DNA from: JBEKJU01 sp050011095
Lineage (GTDB): Bacteria; Desulfobacterota; Syntrophorhabdia; Syntrophorhabdales; WCHB1-27
Length of the DNA stretch: 7,243 nt
Direction: 5' to 3'
Assembly (NCBI GenBank): GCA_050011095.1
Contig: JBEKJU010000232.1
Coordinates: 1 to 7,243 of the forward strand
Under the pieces are notes generated by a model. That model saw only the letters and a list, made by a program, of their open reading frames with translations, made no database searches and was not told where the DNA came from. This document shows positions 1-6,065 of the stretch, piece after piece (positions within the stretch are counted from its first letter, which is position 1; each line of letters opens with the position of its first letter). The translations under genes and the position numbers were made by a program.

Positions 1-226
1 CCTTCCGAGCCCTTAGCCCGGGCAAACAATGGGAAAGCTTTCGTTCGTGCCTCCTCGGCCGGGCAGTCCCTTTCCCTGCCGCGTTGCATGCCTCGAAAAA
101 CCTTTCCTTGGCCTCTTCCTCAGATCGGCCATACTTTCTGATCGGTCCGTAACCTTCGAGGCTGCCGGTAATCTCGTAACCCCGCTTCTCGGTTTTTCTG
201 ATGAAAATAGGCTCACTGATCTTCAT
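1..226 (-). CDS. Small hypothetical protein, 3' end cut by window edge
   Basis: Partial gene read leftwards from an ATG at 226-224; 75 codons are open to the edge with no stop. The start is well supported: GAGGAGG lies just upstream with normal spacing. The protein begins MKISEPIFIRKTEKRGYEIT and continues with alternating hydrophobic and charged residues, a short Gly/Tyr-rich turn, then a predicted helix (SEEEAKERFFEAC, about residues 35-47). This beta-beta-beta-helix impression is shared by HicB-like antitoxins and by the N-terminal arm-binding domain of phage integrases, but no diagnostic motif settles either. The C-terminal visible part is basic. I do not recognise the family. A 57-codon ORF ends two bases before this start, so the two may be co-translated. 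Confidence 0.6.
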   Translation of the reverse strand, partial: MKISEPIFIRKTEKRGYEITGSLEGYGPIRKYGRSEEEAKERFFEACNAAGKGTARPRRHERKLSHCLPGLRARK

Positions 227-228
227 AA

Positions 229-402
229 TCAATCCTCCTCATCGTCAAAACAGCCTGCGACCTTCATCCTGAAGCCGCCCTCTTTTTGAACATGGGCGAG
301 GTAGATACAAGAAGTGTGCCGCTCCGGCGCCTCTCTCGCTCCGGCCTGCTTCTCCTTTGTTGACGTGACGTTCCCGGAGAGAAGGGAGCACACGGCACCC
401 AT
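229..402 (-). CDS. Possible small ORF upstream of the edge gene (57 aa)
   Basis: An ATG at 402-400 opens a 57-codon frame that stops with TGA at 231-229, two bases before the ATG of the next gene. Its stop sits inside that gene's ribosome binding region, an arrangement typical of translational coupling. Most codons end in G or C, as in the confident genes of this window, which favours real coding. The product starts MGAVCSLLSG, has a charged middle, and ends in an acidic tail (CFDDEED). The frame extends further upstream to another ATG at 432. No strong ribosome binding site precedes either ATG, and I see no family motif. It could be a real small protein, the tail of a decayed gene, or a chance frame. 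Confidence 0.35.
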   Translation of the reverse strand: MGAVCSLLSGNVTSTKEKQAGAREAPERHTSCIYLAHVQKEGGFRMKVAGCFDDEED

Positions 403-842
403 TCTGGAAATGAATGTTATACGCGAAAACAAGAATTCGTCCTCAAAACAGGACCGGGAACCGGCCTATGCAACGAGGCGCTAGCGGCTCTGCCCTCTGA
501 GTCTCTTGGAGATATCCGAGGCTTTAAGTTAAACCCCGGGGAGAAGCAGAATGACGCAGGGCTTTTTCGAAGGACGCACACGGAAAGAATCCGAGTGTCA
601 GGAATAAATGACCCTGCTGCAAGCAGCAGGGTATCCAAGACAACGAGCGGAGCGAGTCTTTGAGCAGTCTCGGGGCACCCGCTTGCGGGTCGTGGCTTTG
701 CCCGCAGAGGGGGCGACCGCGGGGTACCCACACAGTGGGTCGCGCGAAGTGGGTGTCCCAATAATTGCCGGCGGAGCGAAGCGGCTGCAGGGAATCCGCA
801 AGTTGAAAGCATTGGATGAGCCGCCGATCGGGCGGGAGCAGA
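403..842. other. Intergenic region, 440 bases, rich in inverted repeats
   Basis: I find no convincing gene here. Long open frames across it on both strands run through palindromes and change character along their length. It contains the palindromic mosaic at 611-797, an imperfect hairpin at 577-597 (CACACGGA against TCCGAGTG, one mismatch, five-base loop), and a short hairpin just after the usp stop at 821-835 (CCGCC/GGCGG). A minus-strand TATAAC at 421-416 could be a -10 element for the genes to the left. The nearest -35-like TTGAGG is 19 bases away, so that promoter is weak. Confidence 0.6.
611..797. repeat. Mosaic of intergenic palindromic units
   Basis: Three hairpins lie in series. The first has perfect 10-base arms, ACCCTGCTGC (611-620) and GCAGCAGGGT (623-632). 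The second has perfect 6-base arms, ACCCGC (677-682) and GCGGGT (685-690). The third has perfect 6-base arms, ACCCAC (726-731) and GTGGGT (735-740). Hairpins two and three sit in similar contexts (CGGGG before, TCG after) and differ by a compensated G-C to A-T pair. The element is bracketed by near-identical direct repeats, GCAGCAGGGTATCC (623-636) and GCTGCAGGGAATCC (784-797), 12 of 14 bases matching. GCGGAGCGA also occurs twice (647-655, 771-779). Such mosaics are usually multicopy REP/BIME-like elements. On the minus strand the 611-632 hairpin is followed by TCATTTATT, so it might also help terminate usp transcription. Confidence 0.75.
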
Positions 843-1292
843 TTATCTCACAAGCAATACCAGACACCGGGCGCCCCTCACGATATTGTTCGTCACGCTG
901 CCCACGAAAAACTTGGCCAGGCCCGTTTTCCCCAGAGGAGCCATGACGATGAGGTCAACCTCCTTTTCCTCTTGTGCCTTCAAGATCTCCTCCGCAGGGT
1001 GGCCTTTTCGCACCTCCGTGACGATCTTTACGTCCTTGAATAGAGGAAACTTCTCCAGCTGCTTCCGGAGGCTCTGGTGTGCCCCGGGGAGTACCTTTTC
1101 CTGGAACTGCTCCATAGTGCTCGCATCGACGCAGTAGTCGACGGAGCACATGTAGTCGAGTTCCTGGGGGATGACGTGCAGGAGGTGGATGGCCGCGCTA
1201 TACTGTTTCGCGATACCGAGCGCTTCACCCAATGCCTTGTCGGACGGGTAGGAAAAGTCTGTAGGAACGAGGATTTTGGTAGGTTTGAACAT
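843..1292 (-). CDS. Universal stress protein, UspA family
   Basis: A 149-residue single-domain Usp protein, the usual family length. The ATG at 1292-1290 is chosen because GGAGGT precedes it by six bases and the product then opens with the family signature FKPTKILVPTDFS. Asp12 is the residue that normally contacts adenine. The C-terminal half has GHPAEEIL (97-104) and VMAPLGKTGLAKFFVGSV (116-133), matching the nucleotide-binding loop G-2X-G-9X-G(S/T). Its first glycine is Ala118 here, while Gly121, Gly131 and Ser132 are kept. Usp proteins are cytoplasmic, form dimers, and help cells survive starvation or stress, often binding ATP; nucleotide binding here is inferred. It is monocistronic with its own promoter and diverges from the radical SAM gene. 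Family certain, exact role not. Confidence 0.93.
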   Translation of the reverse strand: MFKPTKILVPTDFSYPSDKALGEALGIAKQYSAAIHLLHVIPQELDYMCSVDYCVDASTMEQFQEKVLPGAHQSLRKQLEKFPLFKDVKIVTEVRKGHPAEEILKAQEEKEVDLIVMAPLGKTGLAKFFVGSVTNNIVRGARCLVLLVR

Positions 1293-1342
1293 CTGGGACC
1301 TCCGAAGACGAAACATGAAAAGCCATCTTGTAGCAAAAGGAT

Positions 1343-1370
1343 ATTTAATTCTTCATGTGATGTTTGTCAA
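1343..1370 (-). promoter_or_regulatory. Sigma70-type promoter for the usp gene
   Basis: On the minus strand a perfect -35 TTGACA (1370-1365) is followed after 16 bases by TTAAAT (1348-1343), or after 17 bases by TAAATA. Transcription would begin near 1336, leaving a leader of about 45 bases before the usp ATG. Confidence 0.65.
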
Positions 1371-1526
1371 CGGAGAAGAAGACTGCGTGGAGGGGCCGTC
1401 TCAACATCTCTTTACCGGCAAACAATGGCAGGACCACCGAACCCTGCTCGCCGCCGTTCCCCTTTTTCTAGGGTATTTCCCCCTTCTGGGATGTTCGTCT
1501 CAAGTAGTTTCGGCAGCACGATGCAA

Positions 1527-1555
1527 TTGACACCATCCCGCAGAAAGCATAACCT
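1527..1555 (+). promoter_or_regulatory. Possible promoter of the radical SAM/oxidoreductase operon
   Basis: TTGACA (1527-1532) matches the -35 consensus. After 17 bases comes TAACCT (1550-1555), which matches the -10 consensus at only three of six positions. The leader would be about 75 bases. The weak -10 suggests low basal expression or an activator. Confidence 0.4.
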
Positions 1556-1638
1556 GTATTGAATTATGCGAGAGACCGATGGTGACCGTAAGAATAGTCT
1601 GAATCATACAAAACCCCTGAATACCCGGTGAAGGATCG

Positions 1639-2937
1639 ATGAACGTTCGAAGGCGTTTCTCCCGCGCGGAGGTGGGGGAAGCATTGGAGTACCTGGCGTT
1701 GCGCCACCCGAGGTACGGTGACCTGAGTCGCTTCGACTCGGTCCTCCTGCCCTCCACGGGCAGCTTCTCGTACCCTGAAACAGCCGATCCTGTTTACTTC
1801 CATCTGACCGCCACCATGCGATGCAACGCCCGGTGCGAGGGGTGCATCGGCTCCGCGGTCACTTTCAAGGATTCCTCTTTGTCATGGATCGAGGACACGG
1901 TTCCCGAGAGAGACGTGGAAGGCATCGCGCGGCTTGTCGAAAGGGATCACGCAGGACCCGTGACCGTCTGCATCTATGGCGGCGAGCCATTGCTCGTTCC
2001 GGATAAACTTGCCCGTGTAATCTCCCTCCTTCGGGAACGCCTTCCGGAACGGCCCATCCGCTTCATGATCTATACAAACGGGGAGTTGATTAAAGAGGCG
2101 ATTAAGGCGTCCCCGATCCTGGGTGCGGACATCTGGCTTTATTCGGTCTCCATAGACGGCGGCGTGGAGCAGCACAACGAGATCCGCCGGGGCACCGATT
2201 TGCGTAGAATCAGGGAGAACCTCCGCGCCTTGAGGCGCAGTCACAAGGGAGAGGTCCTCATGTGGTCGACCCTCCGCGAGGAACAGTCGCTCAAGGACTG
2301 TTTCGACGAGTTCATCCGGTTGCACGACGAGGGGGTGATCGACCATTTCTTCTGGCACTGGATAGAGAAAGGCGAGCCAATGGCCGATCTGGGGGCTTTT
2401 GCCGATTCCTACGAAAGTGCCCTCAAGGAAATCATGGAGACCTATCTTGCCAGGCTCCGGCGTGGGCAGCTTCTCTCCCTGGTGCATATCAACGAGCTGA
2501 TCCTTTATCACCTCACCGGCAAGAAGAGGGGTTCTTCGGCCTGCGGGGTGGAACTGGCCCGCAATTATGATATCATGGGAGGACAGGTTCGTCCCTGTGC
2601 GGACCTTCCGCCCGAGTATACCCTCGGTCATCTGGACCACGATGGGAATCCGGTGATATATGAGCACGAGCTTTCCATGCTTGTCGACTACAAGCACGAA
2701 CTCGGGTGCTACGAATGCGGGGTCCATTCCTACTGCGGCGGCCGGTGCCCGGTACAGGCGCTGACGAGCACGGTCGGACGGCTGGTTCAATACTGCCAGC
2801 TCATGCGCCTCCACGTCGCACTCGTGAGCGACTACATGGTGGAGATAGAAAAGGCTCTCGCCCGACAGTCCATCACGACCGGTGACCTCTGGGCGCGTTC
2901 CGCCTACTACGCCCAGCTTACGGACGTGACGCCCTGA
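1639..2937 (+). CDS. Radical SAM/SPASM domain enzyme
   Basis: A 432-residue enzyme expected to cleave S-adenosylmethionine to a 5'-deoxyadenosyl radical in the cytoplasm. The signature CNARCEGC gives the CX3CX2C cluster ligands Cys62, Cys66 and Cys69. GGEP (114-117) is the SAM-binding motif after beta-2, and YTNG and SIDGG (171-175) follow at the expected barrel positions. The C-terminus is a complete SPASM domain with Cys302-X12-Gly315-X4-Cys320, then Cys357-X2-Cys360-X5-Cys366-X3-Cys370, then Cys386, normally binding two auxiliary Fe-S clusters. The first 50 residues are short and show no RiPP recognition element that I can see. SPASM proteins often modify peptides, but some act on small molecules. 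An oxidoreductase gene follows directly and no obvious precursor peptide lies next to it. AAGGA at 1631-1635 supports the start. The substrate is unknown. Confidence 0.93.
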   Translation: MNVRRRFSRAEVGEALEYLALRHPRYGDLSRFDSVLLPSTGSFSYPETADPVYFHLTATMRCNARCEGCIGSAVTFKDSSLSWIEDTVPERDVEGIARLVERDHAGPVTVCIYGGEPLLVPDKLARVISLLRERLPERPIRFMIYTNGELIKEAIKASPILGADIWLYSVSIDGGVEQHNEIRRGTDLRRIRENLRALRRSHKGEVLMWSTLREEQSLKDCFDEFIRLHDEGVIDHFFWHWIEKGEPMADLGAFADSYESALKEIMETYLARLRRGQLLSLVHINELILYHLTGKKRGSSACGVELARNYDIMGGQVRPCADLPPEYTLGHLDHDGNPVIYEHELSMLVDYKHELGCYECGVHSYCGGRCPVQALTSTVGRLVQYCQLMRLHVALVSDYMVEIEKALARQSITTGDLWARSAYYAQLTDVTP

Positions 2938-4106
2938 ATAGCGTAAGGAGGTACCGCACCCTCATCGTCGGCGGTCATGGGAGCATGGGACGGGCCTTCT
3001 TTATCCTTGGCTCCTCCTTATTCGCCTCTTTCGACCGGGTTGTCCTTGTTGAGCGGCGGCAGATGGAACTCTCCGGCGGCCGGGATGTGCTTTTTCTTCG
3101 CGGCGACATCGAGGATGAGTCGTTTCTCTCGGGAGTGCTCTCTGCATATGCCGAGGGTTTTGTCTTTGTCAATCTCTGCTCCGCCACCGACACCTATCGT
3201 ATTCGCGCAACCGTCTCAAGGTGGGGCGGGGCATACATCGATACCTCCTGCAGTACCATTCATGGTACGGACGAGCACCGGTACAGCAGACTCATGCCCC
3301 ACACGTTCCAGCCCACCCGGAACAGCGAGCCCCACTTTACCTGCAGTGGGGTAAATCCGGGAATGGTGGAGATCATTGCGAGAAAGATTATCAACGAAAC
3401 CTTTCCCAAGGGCGCGAGCTTTGACGTGCGCTTTTTTGAGAATGACCGATTCTGGGCCCGGCTCAATGACGATAAGGTCGGCGTAGCCTGGTCCCCCGAG
3501 ACCATGGTTGATGAGGTCATCCTCACGCCCACCTTCCGCATCAAGGATGGCCGAGCTGTCGAGTCCGATAGTCCTCCAACCCTGAAGGCGAAAGCTCGCT
3601 GGGGCAGCAATACCTTCGAGGCGCGCCTCGTGGGACACGAAGAGATATGGAATCTGCGGCGGCTCAAAGGCATGACCATTGAAAACTCCTGTTTTGCCTA
3701 CACCCTCCGTGAGGAGATCATGAGCGTCTTGAAGGGTGGCCCGGAGGTGGCGAATAGGCGTCTCATGATACCGGGTCCCGGTATTCCCGTTTCCGGTACC
3801 GACACCCTTGCGGTCCAGGTGGTTGAGAGATCGAGCGGGGACTGCCGCACCCTTGCCTGGACTACCGATCACGCCGCGACGTGGCAACGGTGGGGCATCA
3901 ACGGTGTGCAATTTCAGGTCGCTTCATCACTCCTCTTCTTTCTCGAGCTCTTGTTTCGCAGTGGGGATTGGGCTACCGGCCGGGTGTTGTGCGCATCCGA
4001 CATTCCTCTCGAACTAATCGGCTGGGACGTGGCCGACGAGTTTTTCACGAAATACGACATAGAATGGAAAGATGCTAACGATCTCGGCCTGGGCGTTGAG
4101 GAGTAA
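2934..4106 (+). CDS. Homospermidine synthase/saccharopine dehydrogenase-like oxidoreductase
   Basis: An NAD(P)-dependent oxidoreductase of the saccharopine reductase fold. The N-terminal strand and dinucleotide loop read TLIVGGHGSMGRAFF (GxGxxG), followed by beta-2 ending in an acid (VVLVERR), which favours NAD(H). FVNLCSATDT, GGAYIDTSCS and the hallmark TCSGVNPGMVEIIARK resemble bacterial homospermidine synthase, as does the C-terminal QFQVASSLLFFLELLFRSGD. That family forms secondary amines from an amine and an imine intermediate. The loop lies upstream of the first ATG (2985), so that ATG would give a broken protein. The frame is open from 2886 without ATG, GTG or TTG before the loop. CTG at 2934 overlaps the previous stop (CTGA) and gives 390 residues. 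A strong AAGGAGGT (2945-2952) lies inside this reading and would suit a start near 2958-2964, where only ACC, CTC and ATC occur. Family likely, start uncertain, substrate unknown. It is co-transcribed with the radical SAM gene. Confidence 0.8.
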   Translation: MNSVRRYRTLIVGGHGSMGRAFFILGSSLFASFDRVVLVERRQMELSGGRDVLFLRGDIEDESFLSGVLSAYAEGFVFVNLCSATDTYRIRATVSRWGGAYIDTSCSTIHGTDEHRYSRLMPHTFQPTRNSEPHFTCSGVNPGMVEIIARKIINETFPKGASFDVRFFENDRFWARLNDDKVGVAWSPETMVDEVILTPTFRIKDGRAVESDSPPTLKAKARWGSNTFEARLVGHEEIWNLRRLKGMTIENSCFAYTLREEIMSVLKGGPEVANRRLMIPGPGIPVSGTDTLAVQVVERSSGDCRTLAWTTDHAATWQRWGINGVQFQVASSLLFFLELLFRSGDWATGRVLCASDIPLELIGWDVADEFFTKYDIEWKDANDLGLGVEE

Positions 4107-4329
4107 CCGGTCTTTCTCGCCCGACTTCGGTGTTCCCCTGGTGGAATCACTGTGACTTCACCGGTACGGTCGTCTTTTGCCATGTTGACCGGGCTGCCTG
4201 AAAGAGCCATGAGATAGATCTTCGGTAATCTTCGGGAAGTAGACGGTGAAGATGGAGAGCGAATAGTCAAGAAATAGCAGAGATTGCCGCGCGAAAGAAA
4301 TGAAATTCGTTAATCCTCATGAAAAGGGA

Positions 4330-4359
4330 TTGACCCGGAAGGGGCACCGGGGTTAGTAT
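4330..4359 (+). promoter_or_regulatory. Probable sigma70-type promoter for the MFS transcription unit
   Basis: TTGACC (4330-4335, five of six consensus bases) is followed after 18 bases by TAGTAT (4354-4359, four of six). A start of transcription near 4366 would give the MFS gene a leader of about 335 bases, separate from the upstream operon. Confidence 0.55.
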
Positions 4360-4406
4360 CCTTTACGCGCTCAACAAAAATATCTTTCCGAAACCTCGTT
4401 GAACTC

Positions 4407-4629
4407 TTGGGTGACGTTTACTGCCAGATTGAGGAGGGTATCCCGCGGGCTGCGAAAAAAAAGATCCTGGAGAGATATCTCAGATCCAAACCAATACATC
4501 GTGATCACGAAACTGGGCATAAAGAAAGAGGAGGCTCTCGGCGCTATATCGAGCCCGACGTCAGGCAAGCCCCAGACCGGACCGCGTCCGATCTCTAAGG
4601 GCGATTCCTCGATGCCTTGCTCGCGATGA
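4407..4629 (+). pseudogene. Possible small ORF interrupted at an A8 run
   Basis: Just after the promoter a frame from TTG 4407 (open further upstream) reads GDVYCQIEEGIPRAAKKK with GC-rich third positions. At a run of eight A (4455-4462) the coding look moves to the +1 frame, which reads DPNQYIVITKLGIKKEEALG and stops with TGA at 4627-4629. The original frame continues with poorer codon use to TAA at 4596-4598. Removing one A would join the two good halves into a protein of about 74 residues. This could be a decayed gene, a slippage site, an assembly error, or chance. There is no good ribosome binding site and no recognised family. Confidence 0.25.
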
Positions 4630-4701
4630 ACAGGAGGTACCCACTACTCCGCAGCGGATGCCCTAGAAGGATAATCCACTGTAGGAGATGGAGATTGAAG
4701 C

Positions 4702-5916
4702 ATGAATGAAAAACGCCTCGTCCTGGTCCTCGGGTTAGCCGGGTTTGTGGTGATAGCCGACAACTGGGTCGTCTCGCCTATACTTCCCGCTATTGCCCAT
4801 TCGATAAACGTGTCGCCCGTCCGGGCGGGTCTTCTTATTAGCGCTTATATGCTGCCCTTCGGGTTGTTTCAGCTTCTGTTCGGCCCCCTGGCGGACCGAT
4901 ACGGGAAGAGACAGGTTATCACCTTTTCCATGATGTTCTTCACAATCGTGACGGGACTCTGCAGCCTGGGTCTCGGCCTCTACGACCTTGCCCTATACCG
5001 TGCCATCACCGGTGTGTTTGCCGCATCGGTCTTCCCCATATCCGTCGCGCTCATAGCCGACACAGTCCCCATGGAGCGGCGCCAGGAGGCGATCGCGACG
5101 TTCATGGGCATCTCCTTCCTCGGACAGGGTTTGGGTATGGCCGTGGGAGGTTCCATCGCCTATTTTGTCAGCTGGCGCGGCGTATTCGTCACATACGCGG
5201 CGTTGTCGCTTGTTTCCACGTTGTTGCTGGTCGTGCTGGGGCGAAAGGCGCCGTCAAGAAAGAACCCTCATAGCGCGTTCGTTAAGCCCTACGTCGATCT
5301 GTTAAAAAACCCGAGGAGCCTCGCGGTGTACCTCGTGATCCTCGTGGAAGGCACGCTCATCGTCGGGTCATTTTCCTATCTGGGGGCTTATACGGATTTT
5401 CTTTTCCATTACAATTATTTGGCCATCGGCCTCATTCTTACGGCGTTCGGTTTCGGCGCGATCCTGACCGGACGACTCGTGGGGAAAGTCGCGCCGCGTA
5501 TCGGCCGACCGAATACCCTGAGCCTCGGCCTTGTCGCTGCCGTGACCGCCGAAGCGGTTCTCTCTTCGGTCACTGTCCGGCCTTGGCTTCTCGTTGCCGG
5601 CGTCGCCCTTCTCGGTATAGGCTTCATGGCGGCCCAGTCGACCCTTATCACTATCGCTACCGAATTCGCAAGGATAGCCAGGGGAACGGCCATGTCACTG
5701 GTGGCGTTCTGCTTTATGGGAGGCGGGGGGATCGGGACGGCCATCGGAAGCTGGATCATTCCCTCCTATGGGTATGAGCATTTCTATGGCACCTGCGGCC
5801 TCCTTCTCCTGATTTTGCTGGTTGTGGCCCGTTTTGCCGTTCGCGATACCCCTGCACAGGCGGAGGCCGCCGTGATGACGCGGCGGCCCCAAAAGGGGTT
5901 AAGAAAGCCGTTATGA
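4702..5916 (+). CDS. MFS transporter, drug:H+ antiporter-1 (DHA1) type
   Basis: A 404-residue inner-membrane transporter with about twelve hydrophobic segments split into two halves by a basic cytoplasmic loop (about 181-205). Family motifs are in place. Asp20 and NWVVSPILPAI in helix 1 correspond to motif D1. GPLADRYGKR (61-70) is motif A in loop 2-3. YRAITG (99-104) with Arg100 is motif B. GQGLGMAVGG (141-150) is motif C, the antiporter motif, with Met in place of the usual Pro. These features predict proton-driven efflux. DHA1 members export drugs, sugars or polyamines (for example Blt, which exports spermidine). Placed after a homospermidine synthase-like gene, it may export that pathway's product, which is inference. 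The ATG is supported by GGAG eight bases upstream. Family near certain, substrate unknown. Confidence 0.92.
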   Translation: MNEKRLVLVLGLAGFVVIADNWVVSPILPAIAHSINVSPVRAGLLISAYMLPFGLFQLLFGPLADRYGKRQVITFSMMFFTIVTGLCSLGLGLYDLALYRAITGVFAASVFPISVALIADTVPMERRQEAIATFMGISFLGQGLGMAVGGSIAYFVSWRGVFVTYAALSLVSTLLLVVLGRKAPSRKNPHSAFVKPYVDLLKNPRSLAVYLVILVEGTLIVGSFSYLGAYTDFLFHYNYLAIGLILTAFGFGAILTGRLVGKVAPRIGRPNTLSLGLVAAVTAEAVLSSVTVRPWLLVAGVALLGIGFMAAQSTLITIATEFARIARGTAMSLVAFCFMGGGGIGTAIGSWIIPSYGYEHFYGTCGLLLLILLVVARFAVRDTPAQAEAAVMTRRPQKGLRKPL

Positions 5917-6065
5917 TGACGAATCGTATGGAGCCTGCGTACGGGGAATGTAGCAATGAGGGGCTTGCTGCTTACCTGGTTGCTCCAGGGGTCTGTCACG
6001 AAAATGACGCATTTGAGGCGGCGGCCCTCCGGTTTCATGGCGAAAAGAAGGGGCCGCACCCATAG
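5913..6065 (+). CDS. Possible small ORF overlapping the MFS stop (50 aa)
   Basis: An ATG at 5913 overlaps the MFS stop in an ATGA junction, the classic arrangement for coupled translation. The frame runs 50 codons to TAG at 6063-6065. The product is mildly acidic in the first two thirds (MEPAYGECSNEGLAAYLVAP, then GVCHENDAFEAAALRF), has two cysteines (13 and 28), and ends in a basic Gly/Lys/Pro/His stretch. It has no signal peptide or membrane segment. The only Shine-Dalgarno-like bases are AAGAAAG, so expression would depend on coupling. Two other frames over the same stretch are also open: the minus-strand frame 5784-6059, and a plus-strand frame from ATG 5956 (44 codons). Coding here is therefore uncertain. 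No family recognised. Confidence 0.35.
   Translation: MMTNRMEPAYGECSNEGLAAYLVAPGVCHENDAFEAAALRFHGEKKGPHP

Larger units (their letters stand above)
1293..1638. other. Divergent intergenic region between usp and the radical SAM gene
   Basis: 346 bases carrying the usp promoter on the left and a weaker plus-strand promoter on the right. A plus-strand frame from an ATG at 1315 runs 71 codons, but it lies over the usp promoter and has no ribosome binding site, so I do not call it. I see no clear operator palindrome or hairpin in the middle part (1371-1526). Confidence 0.6.
4107..4701. other. Gap of 595 bases before the MFS gene, with promoter and doubtful ORFs
   Basis: No confident gene. The first part (4107-4329) has no clear terminator for the oxidoreductase operon; one bulged hairpin (GTGTTCC/GGAATCAC, about 4129-4151) lacks a T tract. 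A minus-strand frame here reads FTVYFPKITEDL, resembling the end of histidine kinase domains, and may be a gene relic. From 4330 there is a good plus-strand promoter, then a leader of about 335 bases holding a possible frameshifted small ORF (4407-4629) and a 27-codon ORF (4626-4709) that overlaps the MFS start. Confidence 0.55.

Noticed and set aside
417..946. Long overlapping open frames on both strands (for example a 131-codon minus frame and a 112-codon plus frame) across the palindromic region.
   Set aside because: They run straight through inverted repeats and into the 3' end of usp, lack ribosome binding sites, and show no protein-like conservation pattern. GC-rich palindromes make such frames common.
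21..1428. A 12-base match GGCAAACAATGG at 21-32 and 1417-1428, considered as a shared site.
   Set aside because: A few 12-base matches are expected by chance in a window of this size, and the flanks do not match.
1315..1530. A 71-codon plus-strand frame from ATG 1315 (MKSHLVAKGYLILHVMFVNG...).
   Set aside because: It overlies the usp promoter, has no ribosome binding site, and its codon use differs from the confident genes.
1882..2814. A 310-codon minus-strand frame inside the radical SAM gene.
   Set aside because: It is the antisense shadow of a gene whose plus-strand product has complete cysteine motifs. Long antisense frames are expected in GC-rich genes.
2946..4641. A 10-base repeat AGGAGGTACC at 2946-2955 and 4632-4641, considered as a common operator.
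   Set aside because: It is mostly the Shine-Dalgarno consensus, a 10-base match is expected by chance, and the surrounding bases differ.
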